A stretch of DNA of 64,000 nucleotides from DATAZK01 sp963711145 (GCA_963711145.1 CAVQDA010000008.1:806001-870000); one strand, 5' to 3'; shown: positions 8,829 to 17,726, counted from the first letter of the stretch. Notes: a model not told the origin generated them from the sequence alone. Translations and numbers: made by a program.

Positions 8829-9389
8829 TCAAGCGTTCTTGATAGCGGAGATCTCGAACTCGAGGGTGATCTTGTCGCTCACGAGGACACCACCGGTCTC
8901 GAGGGCGGCGTTGAAGTTGACGCCGAAGTCCTTGCGGTTGATGACCACGGAGCCCTCGAAGCCGACCCGCGAGTTACCGAACGGGTCCTGAGCGGCGCCC
9001 TGGTACTCGAAAGGAACGGTCACGCTGCGCGTAATGCCCTTGACCGTGAGGTCGCCGGTCAGCTCGAAATTCTCGTCGTCCACCTGGCGGGCGCCGGTCG
9101 ACACGAAGGTGATCTCCGGGAACTCGTCCATCGAGAAGAAGTCGTTGCTGCGCAGGTGCTCGTCGCGCTGGGGCTGGCGGGTGTCGATGCTCTTGACCTG
9201 GATCTTCACCTGAGCCGAGGAGTTGGCGGGGTTGTCGCCATCGAGTACGGCCGTGCCCTCGAAGTCGTTGAACGCGCCGCGGACCTTGGTCACCATGGCG
9301 TGACGAGCCACGAATCCGATGCGGGAGTGGGCAGGGTCTAGCGTGTAAGTGCCGGTCAGAGCGGTGAGTTGGTTGGTCGTGGTGGTCAT
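8829..9389 (-). CDS. YceI family protein
   Basis: A 186-residue YceI-like lipocalin-fold protein. Hallmarks are YTLDPAHSRIGFVARH near the start, NDFEGTAVLDGDNP, the FPEITFVSTG strand and the VTVPFEYQG strand. The ATG at 9389 has AGGAGG a few bases upstream; an earlier in-frame ATG at 9431 lies inside the operator region and is less likely. There is no signal peptide, so it is the cytoplasmic kind, thought to bind isoprenoid-like amphiphiles. Divergent from a MarR regulator with two palindromic operators between them. Confidence 0.92.
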   Translation of the reverse strand: MTTTTNQLTALTGTYTLDPAHSRIGFVARHAMVTKVRGAFNDFEGTAVLDGDNPANSSAQVKIQVKSIDTRQPQRDEHLRSNDFFSMDEFPEITFVSTGARQVDDENFELTGDLTVKGITRSVTVPFEYQGAAQDPFGNSRVGFEGSVVINRKDFGVNFNAALETGGVLVSDKITLEFEISAIKNA

Positions 9390-9419
9390 GTCTGATCCTC
9401 CTAGGAAGAAATCCGATGG

Positions 9420-9462
9420 ATGATGTGTCATCTAGTAGCGTTGAACATACATGACGCATCAT
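9420..9462. promoter_or_regulatory. Tandem MarR-type operators between YceI and MarR genes
   Basis: Two 12-bp palindromes of form ATGA-N4-TCAT lie at 9420-9431 (ATGATGTGTCAT) and 9451-9462 (ATGACGCATCAT). Their starts are 31 bp apart, three helical turns, so they face the same side. They fill the 96-bp gap between the divergent starts, the normal place for MarR binding sites. Function is inferred from position and symmetry. Confidence 0.7.
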
Positions 9463-9485
9463 CAATTCCCGAGGGTGTGAGCGCT

Positions 9486-9986
9486 ATGACGGACAGCTGG
9501 CTCAGCGCGCCTGAGCAGCGTGCCTGGCGCGCGTTCCTCGGACTGCACCGCGAGCTCAATGCCCGGCTCAACCGCCAGCTACAGGCCGAGTCTCAGCTTT
9601 CGCTGTCGGACTACGAGGTCCTCGTCGTGCTCAGCGAGGCCGCGGAAGGCCGGCTGCGCCCGTTCGAGCTATGCGACTTCCTGCAGTGGGAGCAGAGCCG
9701 GCTCTCGCATCACATCCGCCGGATGGAGAAGCGCGGGCTGGTCTCACGGGAGGGCTGCACGGGCGACGGGCGGGGAGCCTTCGTCGTACTGAGTCCCATG
9801 GGCCGTGCCGCGATCGAAGCGGCCGCCCCGTCTCACGCTGCCGCGGTGCGCAGCCTGCTGTTCGACGCCATGAGCGAGGAGCAGGTGGCGGTGCTGGAAG
9901 AGGTCTTCACACGGTCCCTGCGCGATATGGGCGCGACAAGCTGCGAGCGAGCCCAAGCGCAACTGCAGGCGTCAGTCGAGGGGTGA
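9486..9986 (+). CDS. MarR family transcriptional regulator
   Basis: A 166-residue winged-helix regulator. The recognition helix region reads LCDFLQWEQSRLSHHIRRME and the wing GLVSREGCTGDGRGAFVVLS, flanked by dimerisation helices (RAWRAFLGLHRELNARLNRQ at the start). The start is the ATG at 9486 with GAGGGTG upstream. It probably represses itself and the divergent YceI gene through the two ATGA-N4-TCAT sites. The ligand is unknown; homologues respond to phenolic or oxidising compounds. Its end overlaps the convergent pirin gene by 15 bases. Confidence 0.92.
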   Translation: MTDSWLSAPEQRAWRAFLGLHRELNARLNRQLQAESQLSLSDYEVLVVLSEAAEGRLRPFELCDFLQWEQSRLSHHIRRMEKRGLVSREGCTGDGRGAFVVLSPMGRAAIEAAAPSHAAAVRSLLFDAMSEEQVAVLEEVFTRSLRDMGATSCERAQAQLQASVEG

Positions 9987-10973
9987 GTCGGTCTCCTCGA
10001 CGACAAGATCGGTGGGGGCGTTGTGCACGGCCGGCACGTGACCGAGCCGGCCCGTTTCGAAGTCCCGGAACGCCTGGGCGATTTCCGCCTTGGTGTTCAT
10101 GACGAACGGCCCCGCCCAGGCGATGGGTTCGCGGATCGGACGGCCGCCGAGCAGCAGCACTTCCATCGCCGGACTCCGGCTTTCCTGCTTGCTGTCGGCG
10201 GCCACGGTGATCGCGTCACCGCTGCCGAAGACCGCCAGCTGGGCAAGGTGCAGGGGACGCTGCTGAGCGCCCACCGTGCCGTGCCCGGCGAGGACATACG
10301 CCAGCGCGTTGAACTGCGCCGGCCACGGCAGCGACAGCCGGGCTCCGGGGCTGATCGTGGCGTGGATCATGGTGATCGGCGTGTACGTGGAGCCTGGCCC
10401 TTGGTGACCGGCGAGGTCACCGGCGATCACCCGTACCAGCGCGCCGCCGTCGTCTGAGGACAGCAGCAGCACCTGCTCCGGCGCGAGATCCTGGTAACGC
10501 GGCGCGACCCACTTCTGCGCCTTGGGCAGGTTCACCCACAGCTGCAGGCCGTGGAAGAGCCCGCCCGACGCGACGACGTGCTCGGGCGGGGTCTCGATGT
10601 GCAGGATGCCCTGCCCGGCGGTCATCCATTGGGTGCCGCCGTCGGTGATCAGGCCGCCGCCGCCCTGCGAATCGTTGTGCTGCAGCAGGCCGTCCATCAT
10701 GTACGTGACGGTCTCGAAGCCGCGGTGCGGATGCCAGGACGTGCCCTTCGGTTCGCCGGGCCCGTAATCGACCTCGCCCATCTGGTCGAGGTGGATGAAC
10801 GGATCCAGCTGTGCCAGGTCGACCCCTGCGAAGGCGCGGAACACCGGAAAGCCTTCACCCTCGAACCCCCGAGGGGCCGTTGTCACCGAGGCGACGGGTC
10901 GCTGGCGGGCGCCGGGTCCCGGGGCGGCGATCGCGGGAAGGACACTCACGTCGTCAACGGTGATCGCGGGCAC
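9972..10973 (-). CDS. Pirin family protein (long form)
   Basis: A 333-residue pirin with N-terminal cupin ligands HPHRGFETVTYMMDG and HND, then GILHIETPPEH and GLFHGLQLWVNLP, and a C-terminal Pirin_C cupin (about 190-300). The GTG at 10973 is the most upstream sensible start. Likely a cytosolic iron-dependent protein with dioxygenase or regulatory activity. It converges with the MarR gene. Distinct in length and sequence from the shorter pirin nearby, so not a recent duplicate. Confidence 0.88.
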   Translation of the reverse strand: MPAITVDDVSVLPAIAAPGPGARQRPVASVTTAPRGFEGEGFPVFRAFAGVDLAQLDPFIHLDQMGEVDYGPGEPKGTSWHPHRGFETVTYMMDGLLQHNDSQGGGGLITDGGTQWMTAGQGILHIETPPEHVVASGGLFHGLQLWVNLPKAQKWVAPRYQDLAPEQVLLLSSDDGGALVRVIAGDLAGHQGPGSTYTPITMIHATISPGARLSLPWPAQFNALAYVLAGHGTVGAQQRPLHLAQLAVFGSGDAITVAADSKQESRSPAMEVLLLGGRPIREPIAWAGPFVMNTKAEIAQAFRDFETGRLGHVPAVHNAPTDLVVEETDSPLD

Positions 10974-11104
10974 GTTGCCTCATCTCTCCAGGGCTGGCTG
11001 ACGAGTATCGCTTGGCTCAAGCGTTGCCGGCGGCCCCGGCATTCCTTCGCGCTCACCGATCGGATCCTCGGCGCGCCGATAACAAGCTGCCCTCCGCGGC
11101 CGGC

Positions 11105-12193
11105 ATGAGGCAGAGTGAGAGCGTGGTCGCAGTCCAGGTGGTCCTCGCGGTCGACGGCAACTCGCTGGTCCATCGGGCCTACCACGCGGCCGCCTCGTCG
11201 GCGTCCAGCCTGAGCTCGGCGGCGGAACCGGTCTGGGCCGTACGCGGGCTGATCACGCAGATCGTCGCCGCGGTCGAGCGGGTCGACGCCGATGCGGTGG
11301 TCGTCGGCTTCGATGACCCGCTCGCGAGTGTCCGGCGCGAGCGCTGGCCGCAGTACAAGGTCCACCGGACCGAGAAGGCGCAGTGCCTCGTCGACCAGCT
11401 CGAGCTCGCCGCGTGCCGGCTGCGCGAGATGGGCGTCGCGGTCGTCGTGCCGCCCGGATTCGAGGCGGACGACGTGCTGGCGTCGGTCGCGGCGAAGGCC
11501 CGGACCTGTGATGCCCGCACCGTGATCATGACGTCCGACCGTGACGCGTTCGCGCTCATCGACGACAACACCAGCGTGCTGCGGATCATCAACGGCGGGG
11601 TCGAAGCGTCGCCGGTGCTCACCGCTGCGCGGTTGCCGCTGCTGCTCGGGATCAACGGCTCGCAGTACCGCGACTACGCGGCGCTGCGTGGCGATGCGTC
11701 CGACAACCTGCCCGGCGTGCGCGGGGTTGGCCCGAAGACGGCGGCCAAGCTGCTGGCCGCCATGGGTTCGGCGCAGGCCGCGTTCGACGACCTTGCGCTG
11801 GGCGGCGAGCGCGTTGTCGCCGCCGTCGGTTCGGCGGCAGCGCGCCGGCTCGGGGCGCCGGACGCCCGGCCCGCCTGGGAGCTGAACTGTGCCGTGATGG
11901 CGATGCGCGCCGACGTCGCCCCGGAATTGACCTTCGCGCCCGGCGCCCCTGGCGTGCTGCCACTGACCGCCGAGCGGGTGCGCTCGGTCTACGCGTCGGT
12001 GGGGCTGATCTACAGCGCGCCGGCCGCTCTTCGCGTGCTGGCTGATGCCGACGAGGCGAGGGCGCCCGAGCAGCCGCAGGCGCAGCCGCAGCCGGACGAG
12101 CCCACGCGCTGGTTCTCCCGGCCGCAGCGCCTCCCGCGACTCCCGGCCCGCCCGGTCGAGCCGGCAATGCAGCAGCTATCGCTCTTCGCATGA
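11105..12193 (+). CDS. Stand-alone 5'-3' exonuclease (PIN/H3TH, FEN-like)
   Basis: A 362-residue protein equivalent to the 5'-nuclease domain of DNA polymerase I without a polymerase. Acidic metal ligands appear in VVLAVDGNSLVHRAYH, FEADDVLASVA and TSDRDAFALI, and the helix-hairpin-helix GVRGVGPKTAAKLLAAMG follows GDASDNLP. It should cut or trim 5' flaps and RNA primers during repair or replication. The ATG at 11105 is chosen; sequence upstream of it is not conserved-looking. A proline/glutamine-rich tail follows about residue 315. Its stop overlaps the transporter start as ATGA. Confidence 0.9.
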   Translation: MRQSESVVAVQVVLAVDGNSLVHRAYHAAASSASSLSSAAEPVWAVRGLITQIVAAVERVDADAVVVGFDDPLASVRRERWPQYKVHRTEKAQCLVDQLELAACRLREMGVAVVVPPGFEADDVLASVAAKARTCDARTVIMTSDRDAFALIDDNTSVLRIINGGVEASPVLTAARLPLLLGINGSQYRDYAALRGDASDNLPGVRGVGPKTAAKLLAAMGSAQAAFDDLALGGERVVAAVGSAAARRLGAPDARPAWELNCAVMAMRADVAPELTFAPGAPGVLPLTAERVRSVYASVGLIYSAPAALRVLADADEARAPEQPQAQPQPDEPTRWFSRPQRLPRLPARPVEPAMQQLSLFA

Positions 12194-13644
12194 CCGGTCG
12201 CCGTCAGGCGACCTTCAATCAGAAAGTCGCCGTCAGTGTCGTGTTCGTCGCGGCGATGTTCATGAACATCATCGACATCACGATCGTGAACGTCGCCCTG
12301 CCGTCGATGGCCCGCGATCTGCACGCCCCGGGCACCTCGGTGAGTGCCGTGGCGGTGGCATACCTGGTCGCCCTCGCCGTCGTGATCCCCGCGTCGGGCT
12401 GGCTCGGCGACCGCTTCGGCCACCGCCGGATCCTGCTGCTCGCCATAGTCATCTTCACCATCGCGTCGGCGCTCTGCGGGCTGGCCCAGAACCTGCTGCA
12501 GATCGTGCTCTTCCGGATCCTGCAGGGCGTTGGCGGCGGCATGCTCACACCGGTCGGCATGGCCTTGCTGTACCGCACCTTCCCGCCGGCCGAGCGGGTT
12601 CGAGCGGCCAGCATCCTGACGGTGCCCACCACGCTGGCTCCGGCGCTCGGACCGGTGCTGGGAGGCGTCCTCGTCACCAGCCTGTCCTGGCGGTGGGTCT
12701 TCCTGGTGAACCTGCCGATCGGCGCCGCGGCGCTGGTCTTCGGGCTGATCTTCCTGGCCGACCAGGAGTCCGACCCGGCCGGCCGCTTCGACCTCGTCGG
12801 CTTCGCCCTGTCCGGCGTGGGCTTTGCGGCGCTGATGTTCGGGGTGAGCGAGGGCGGCCAGCGGGGGTGGGGGCAGCCGGGCATCGTCACCGCGCTGGTC
12901 GTCGGAGCGGCGCTGCTGGCGTTGCTGCTACGCCAGCAACTGCGCGCTCGCGAACCCTTGCTGGCGCTGCACCTGTTCGGTAACCGGCTGTTCCGCTCGA
13001 CGACGGCCGTCGTTTTCGTCTCGACGGCGTCCTTTCTCGGGATCCTCTATACGGTCGCGCTGTTCTTCCAGGACGGGCTCGGACTTTCCGCGCTCGCCTC
13101 CGGGCTCTTGACGTTTCCGGAGGCGTTCGGCGTCATGCTCGGCGCGCAAGTGGTCAGCCGGCTGCTCTACCAGCCGATCGGCCCACGCCGGATCATGGTC
13201 GGCGGGCTCGTGGGGCTCGGCGGCACGATGCTCCTGATGACCACGATCTCCAGCCGTTCCGAGCTCTGGCAGATGCGGGGGCTGATGTTCGTGCTCGGCT
13301 ACTGCATGGCACACGTCATGGTTCCCTCGCAGGCGGCGAGCATGGCCCAGATCGACCGGGCGAGCACGGGGCGGGCGTCGACCCTGTTCAACGCGGTGCG
13401 CCAGCTAGGCAGCGCACTCGGGATCGCGGTGCTGTCGACCGTGCTCTCGGCGGTCGGGTTCACTGCGACGCGCGTCCGTGCGGCGCCCGATCTTGCCGCT
13501 TACCACTGGGCTTTTGCGGTCGCCGCCGGGCTCGCGTTCGTCGGGTCGGTGCTGGCCCTGAGCATCCAAGACGGGGACGCGGACTCGACCCGCACCGCCC
13601 GGGGCCCACGCGAGGAGCTGGCGGCTGCGGCGGTTGCCGCCTGA
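12190..13644 (+). CDS. MFS drug:H+ antiporter (DHA2/EmrB-QacA type, 14 TM)
   Basis: A 484-residue major facilitator with about 14 membrane helices. Motif A is present as GWLGDRFGHRRILLLA, and the antiporter motif C region as GPVLGGVLVTSLSWRWVFLV. It belongs to the EmrB/QacA subfamily, which extrudes hydrophobic drugs or metabolites using the proton gradient. It is translationally coupled to the exonuclease gene by an ATGA overlap, an odd pairing with no obvious shared role. Substrate unknown. Confidence 0.92.
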   Translation: MTGRRQATFNQKVAVSVVFVAAMFMNIIDITIVNVALPSMARDLHAPGTSVSAVAVAYLVALAVVIPASGWLGDRFGHRRILLLAIVIFTIASALCGLAQNLLQIVLFRILQGVGGGMLTPVGMALLYRTFPPAERVRAASILTVPTTLAPALGPVLGGVLVTSLSWRWVFLVNLPIGAAALVFGLIFLADQESDPAGRFDLVGFALSGVGFAALMFGVSEGGQRGWGQPGIVTALVVGAALLALLLRQQLRAREPLLALHLFGNRLFRSTTAVVFVSTASFLGILYTVALFFQDGLGLSALASGLLTFPEAFGVMLGAQVVSRLLYQPIGPRRIMVGGLVGLGGTMLLMTTISSRSELWQMRGLMFVLGYCMAHVMVPSQAASMAQIDRASTGRASTLFNAVRQLGSALGIAVLSTVLSAVGFTATRVRAAPDLAAYHWAFAVAAGLAFVGSVLALSIQDGDADSTRTARGPREELAAAAVAA

Positions 13645-13661
13645 TCCCCGCGGCTAGAGCT

Positions 13662-14036
13662 CAGGATGGCAGCTCCCGCTCCCGCTCCCCTCGTGACGTG
13701 ATCGAGGCCGACCAGGTGCCCGAGTTCGTGCTCGATCGCGACCTTCTCCACGATGGCTCCCTGCGGAGTGGCCTGAATGGTCGTGAACTGCGGCGCGTCG
13801 AGGTGCCCGCCGCCGCTGACGTAGGTGTATCCGTGCCCGGTGTTCGTCGGGTACGACGTTGACGCGGCAAGCCCCGCGATGAGCACGGAAGCCCGCCGGT
13901 TGCCATAGCGGCCGGGAAGGTAGGCCGGACGTTTCAGGCTCGGAGTTTCGGTCGTGGTGCCGTCCTCGATGAAATCAGCGAAGCGTCCGGGGACCCGGGA
14001 GGCATCCTCGGCCGGTGATGTCGGACACGCTGACCC
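13662..14036 (-). pseudogene. Remnant of a matrixin-like zinc metalloprotease
   Basis: Reading leftwards in the frame just past the DUF1003 stop, the sequence is continuously open and contains RFADFIEDGTTTETPSLKR, a YGNRRASVLIAG strand, then YVSGGGHLDAPQF and HELGHLVGLDHV. The last is a complete metzincin zinc site (HExxHxxGxxH, codons 13730-13698). No start codon lies in frame upstream of the conserved part, because the DUF1003 stop cuts it off. The normal sequence after the zinc site is also lost, so this is a relic of a secreted M10-like peptidase lacking both ends. A GTG at 13889 could start a short peptide. Confidence 0.6.
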
Positions 14037-14468
14037 TTACTGCGGTTCGTCGGCCAGCAGCCGGCGGTGCAATTCGGTGGTCAGGGTGTGGATGGCGCGG
14101 GTGAGCTCGGTGTTCGTCTTGAGTTCGAGCTCCTGCTCGTTGAAGTCGTGATCGGCCTTCGCCTGCTGGAACACCGCCTGCCGGTTCTGCCCGATCATCA
14201 CGAACGTCGACAGGAAGATCGCCTCCAGCGACACCACGAGCGTCAACGTGGGCCACGGGCTCTTTTCGATCGCCAGCATCCACACCAGGAAGATCAGCGC
14301 GTGGATGTAGACGAACTTCATCGACCCCGCGAACGATGTGATCGCGTCAGCGATGCGCAGTTGCACGTCGGCAGCCCGGTGCCGCTGCTGGGCGACGACG
14401 ACCGGATGCTGGCGCGCGGGAGCCGCGGGTACTGCCGGGGCAGCCGAGGGAGTGCTCATGGCGTTCAC
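14037..14468 (-). CDS. DUF1003 small membrane protein
   Basis: A 143-residue (140 from the ATG at 14459) membrane protein of the DUF1003 family. The hallmark is ADAITSFAGSMKFVYIHALI, a first membrane helix, then LVVSLEAIFLSTFVMIGQNR as the second, followed by a charged C-terminal helix (FNEQELELKTNTELTRA). Inner membrane with both ends cytoplasmic is likely. Function is unknown in the family. Its stop abuts a decayed metalloprotease fragment in the same frame. Confidence 0.9.
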   Translation of the reverse strand: MNAMSTPSAAPAVPAAPARQHPVVVAQQRHRAADVQLRIADAITSFAGSMKFVYIHALIFLVWMLAIEKSPWPTLTLVVSLEAIFLSTFVMIGQNRQAVFQQAKADHDFNEQELELKTNTELTRAIHTLTTELHRRLLADEPQ

Positions 14469-14503
14469 TCTTGCTCATGACCAACCGCTTTGGCCCGCGT
14501 CAT

Positions 14504-14543
14504 GGCCGTCCAGACCGGGGATGGGCCGCCGGTGTGGACGGCC
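14504..14543 (-). terminator. Stem-loop terminator downstream of the amidase gene
   Basis: GGCCGTCCAGACCGG (14504-14518) and CCGGTGTGGACGGCC (14529-14543) pair at 14 of 15 positions around a 10-base loop. It lies about 65 bases past the amidase stop and upstream of the DUF1003 gene on the same strand, so it probably ends the amidase transcript. Confidence 0.6.
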
Positions 14544-14607
14544 CTGAGGTGTCATTCCCCGTCGCGGTTCAGGGAGACCGGATTGAGCACGGAATGTCGG
14601 AGCGGGC

Positions 14608-15783
14608 CTAGGCGACGGAGAGGTCCAGCAGCGATCGGTCACTGCCGCGGGAGCCGATCAGGCACACCCCCAGCGGGAGGCCGTCGACCTCGGCGAGCGG
14701 CAGGCTGAGCGCCGGCGTTCCGCAGATGCCGGCGATGCTGGTCAGCCGCAGGGTCGCGGGCCGGATCGCGGCGAGCTCCTCGGGCGAGGCGGCGAGCGGG
14801 GTGGCATGGCCGGGAGCGGAGGGGATCAGCAGCACTGTCGGGGGACCGGCGAGCAGCTTCAGCAGGGATGCGCGTAACGCCGTCCGGCGCACGGCAGCGG
14901 CCTGCCGATCCGCCGGGGTGACGGCGCCGCCCGCAGCGAAGCGCGCCTGGACCTCGCTGGACAGCGCGCCCGGGTGGGTAGCGATCCAGGTGCCGTGCTC
15001 GGCATGGGCCTCGGCGGACTGCAGCGTGCGAAACGTCGCGAGCCAGCTGTCGAACTCGGCTCCCGGGAGGGGCACGGAGTCCAGCGCGAACCCGAGCCGT
15101 CGGGCAAAGCCGTCGGCGGCCGCCAGAAAGGCCGCCCAGACCTGCGGGCTCACGAAATGCTCGGCATCGGCGACGACGGCCATCCGCTGAGGCGATGGGG
15201 CGGTGTCCGCGGGGAGCAAGACGTCGCCCACCCGTCGTGCGGTGACGGCCTGCTTGGTGAGGAAGCCGACGGTGTCGAAGCTGGGTGACAGGGGGACGAC
15301 GCCGGACGTGCTGATGCTGCCGTGAGTCGGCCGCATCCCGACCAGGCCGCAGTACGACGCGGGAACCCGGATCGATCCGCCGGTGTCGGTTCCGAGTCCG
15401 ACGGCCGCGAGCCCGCCCGCGACCGCCGCAGCCGACCCGCTCGAGGACCCGCCGGGTGCGCATGACGGCGCTGCGCTGTTGTGCGGGCTGCTGTAGTGCG
15501 CGTTGCGCCCCTCCAGGCTGTACGCGAACTCGTCGGTGTGGCTCTTGCCGATGCAGGTGGCGCCGGCCTCGACGAGGCGCATGACGGCCGCCGCGGATCT
15601 TCTTGCTGGTTTCGCTTCGGCGAGCCAGGTGGGATTGCCGGCTCCGGTGCGATGCGTAGCCACGTCGAACAGATCCTTGGCGACGAAGGTCAGGTCCTGC
15701 AGCGGGCCGCCTCCGGCTCCAGGCAGCAGCAGCTGCGGCCCGACCCGCAGGGAGCGGAGCGCGGCGTCAGAAACCGCACTCAT
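14608..15783 (-). CDS. Amidase (amidase signature family)
   Basis: A 391-residue amidase-signature hydrolase. The Ser-cisSer-Lys triad is visible: lysine in DLTFVAKDLFDV, the glycine/serine stretch CAPGGSSSGSAAAVAGGLAA and the nucleophile serine in GTDTGGSIRVPAS. The ATG at 15783 is used because upstream codons overlap the divergent nitroreductase gene. It hydrolyses carboxylic amides to acids and ammonia in the cytoplasm. It is shorter than GatA and has no GatB/C neighbours, so it is not a tRNA amidotransferase; acetamide, urea-like or aryl amides are possible substrates. Confidence 0.92.
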   Translation of the reverse strand: MSAVSDAALRSLRVGPQLLLPGAGGGPLQDLTFVAKDLFDVATHRTGAGNPTWLAEAKPARRSAAAVMRLVEAGATCIGKSHTDEFAYSLEGRNAHYSSPHNSAAPSCAPGGSSSGSAAAVAGGLAAVGLGTDTGGSIRVPASYCGLVGMRPTHGSISTSGVVPLSPSFDTVGFLTKQAVTARRVGDVLLPADTAPSPQRMAVVADAEHFVSPQVWAAFLAAADGFARRLGFALDSVPLPGAEFDSWLATFRTLQSAEAHAEHGTWIATHPGALSSEVQARFAAGGAVTPADRQAAAVRRTALRASLLKLLAGPPTVLLIPSAPGHATPLAASPEELAAIRPATLRLTSIAGICGTPALSLPLAEVDGLPLGVCLIGSRGSDRSLLDLSVA

Positions 15784-15820
15784 AGGGTCCACGATAGGCG
15801 GGGCCGGTGAGGGGAGCGGG

Positions 15821-16474
15821 ATGGAACTCGACGAGGCGTTGACGACGACACGGACGGTGCGCAAGCGCCTGGATCTGAACCGGCCGGTGGAGCGCAGCGT
15901 CGTCGAGGAGTGCCTCACGCTGGCGCTGCAGGCTCCGAACGGCTCCAACCGGCAGCTGTGGCGCTGGATCCTGATCGATGACCCCACGGTGCGGGCCGAG
16001 GTTGCCCACATCTACCGCGCGGGTCTCGACGGTTACGCAGCCTCCGGGGTGACGGCCGACAAGCCGGTGGTGGCCGATCGCACGTCGCCCGACGTCATGC
16101 GGATGTCAGCTTCGGTGATGCACCTGCGCGACCACCTGGAGCAGGTCCCGGTGCTGGTGTTGCCGCTGCTGGCCGGACGGGTCGATGGCGCCAGCGTCTT
16201 CTATCAGGCGAGCATGTGGGGCTCGGTCATCCCGGCCGTCTGGAGCTTCATGCTGGCGCTGCGCTCGCGGGGGATGGGCAGCGCCTGGACCACGATCCAC
16301 CTGCATCAGGAGGCGCAGATGGCCGAGCTGCTCGGGATTCCCGATCAGTACACCCAGGTCGGACTCTTCCCGGTGGCGTACACGATCGGCACCGACTTCG
16401 GCCCGGCTCAGCGCCGGCCGCTGCGGGAGGTCGCGTCGTGGAACGGCTTTCACGGCGCGGAGGTCGGCGCCTGA
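15821..16474 (+). CDS. Nitroreductase family protein
   Basis: A 217-residue FMN-dependent nitroreductase-like protein. TTTRTVRKRLDLNRPVERSV is the classic N-terminal RxxR(x)F-type FMN-binding segment; LALQAPNGSNRQLWRW follows, and the C-terminus has GSAWTTIHLHQEAQMAELLG. The ATG at 15821 has GAGGGGAG upstream. It is first in a tight three-gene operon with an NTF2-like protein and an enoyl-CoA hydratase, suggesting reduction of an intermediate in CoA-ester catabolism rather than a general drug reductase. Confidence 0.88.
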   Translation: MELDEALTTTRTVRKRLDLNRPVERSVVEECLTLALQAPNGSNRQLWRWILIDDPTVRAEVAHIYRAGLDGYAASGVTADKPVVADRTSPDVMRMSASVMHLRDHLEQVPVLVLPLLAGRVDGASVFYQASMWGSVIPAVWSFMLALRSRGMGSAWTTIHLHQEAQMAELLGIPDQYTQVGLFPVAYTIGTDFGPAQRRPLREVASWNGFHGAEVGA

Positions 16475-16956
16475 TGGCTGCCTATACCGACCGCGAGCAG
16501 GCGAACATCGACACCGTCACCGCGATGTTCGAGGCCGGACGCGAGCTGGACCGCGCCACGCTCTTCGCCGACGACGCCGTCTGGTGGAACGGACTGCCGC
16601 TGCTGCCGGGGATGGTGGGGGAGACCGAACACAAAGGAATCGCCGAGATCACGAAGATCCTGCGCGGCTCAGGGCAGCCGCACGGCCGCTCGGGCATCGA
16701 TTCCTACGACCTCGCGACCAACCGATTCACCGACGTGCTCGTGCTCGCCGACGGCGACTACGTGATGCGCCAGCACACCCAGCACTCCACGACTCTCGGC
16801 GGCCAGCCCTACCGCAACGTCTACTGCTTCGTCTTCCGCTTCAACGAGGACGGCAAGATCGCCTACCTCACCGAGCACTGGAACACCTGGTACGCGCACC
16901 AGGTGCTGTTCAACAACTTCGACGTCGAACCGGCCCATCCGCTCGGGGGGTCCTGA
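16474..16956 (+). CDS. SnoaL/NTF2-like protein
   Basis: A 160-residue cone-shaped alpha+beta (NTF2-like) protein; DTVTAMFEAGRELDRATLFADDAVWW begins the typical helix-strand pattern, and NVYCFVFRFNEDGKIAYLTEHWNTW closes it. Such proteins act as isomerases, hydrolases, aldolases or binding partners for cyclic substrates. The ATG at 16474 overlaps the nitroreductase TGA, and its own TGA overlaps the next ATG, so all three are co-translated. The specific reaction cannot be told. Confidence 0.8.
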   Translation: MAAYTDREQANIDTVTAMFEAGRELDRATLFADDAVWWNGLPLLPGMVGETEHKGIAEITKILRGSGQPHGRSGIDSYDLATNRFTDVLVLADGDYVMRQHTQHSTTLGGQPYRNVYCFVFRFNEDGKIAYLTEHWNTWYAHQVLFNNFDVEPAHPLGGS

Positions 16957-17723
16957 TGGCCGTCGACGTCACCCGCCACGGGCCGGTGACCCTGGTCTCG
17001 CTCTCGCGGCCCGAGGTTCGCAACGCGGTCGACGGTGAGCACGCGCAGGCGCTGCACGATGCTTTCGTGGCCTTCGAGGCCGATGCCGACGCGTCGGTCG
17101 CGGTCCTGCACGGCGCTGGCGGCTCGTTCTGCGCGGGCGCTGATCTTTCCGCCGTTGCCGCGGGGACGATGCCCGTGTGGCCGCCGGGGGAGGGGCGCGG
17201 GCCGATGGGACCCACCCGCCTCTCGCTGGGCAAGCCGGTGATCGCGGCGGTGGAGGGTCATGCCGTCGCCGGCGGACTCGAGCTGGCCGTATGGTGCGAT
17301 CTGCGCGTCGCCGATCCTGCGGCGGTGTTCGGCGTGTACTGCCGGCGCTGGGGGGTCCCGCTGATCGACGGCGGCACGGTGCGGCTGCCGCGGCTGATCG
17401 GCCAGTCACGCGCGTTGGATCTCATCCTGACCGGACGCGGGGTCGGTGCTGCGGAGGCGCTCGCGATGGGGCTGGTGAACCGGGTCAGCGCGCCTGGCCA
17501 GGCGCTCACGGAAGCGATGGTGCTGGCCGAACAACTAGCCGCCTTCCCCCAGACGTGCCTGCGCGAGGACCGGCGGTCGGTCTACGAGCAGGCCGGTCTC
17601 GACCTCACCGCCGCGATGGCCGCGGAGTGGGAGCACGGGATGCTCTCGCTGTCAGCGGACAGCCTGTCGGGCGCGGCCCGTTTCACCGCGGGCGAGGGCC
17701 GGCACGGGGGCTTGTCCGGCTGA
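16956..17723 (+). CDS. Enoyl-CoA hydratase/isomerase family protein
   Basis: A 255-residue crotonase. The oxyanion-hole segments are HGAGGSFCAGADLSAV and EGHAVAGGLELAVWCDLRVA. In the catalytic region it reads RRWGVPLIDGGTVRLPRLIG, where the usual first hydratase glutamate appears replaced and an aspartate sits near the second, as in many actinobacterial crotonases of unassigned reaction. It may hydrate, isomerise or hydrolyse a CoA thioester. Last gene of the operon; its stop is 3 bases from the convergent TetR gene. Confidence 0.9.
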   Translation: MAVDVTRHGPVTLVSLSRPEVRNAVDGEHAQALHDAFVAFEADADASVAVLHGAGGSFCAGADLSAVAAGTMPVWPPGEGRGPMGPTRLSLGKPVIAAVEGHAVAGGLELAVWCDLRVADPAAVFGVYCRRWGVPLIDGGTVRLPRLIGQSRALDLILTGRGVGAAEALAMGLVNRVSAPGQALTEAMVLAEQLAAFPQTCLREDRRSVYEQAGLDLTAAMAAEWEHGMLSLSADSLSGAARFTAGEGRHGGLSG

Positions 17724-17726
17724 TCG

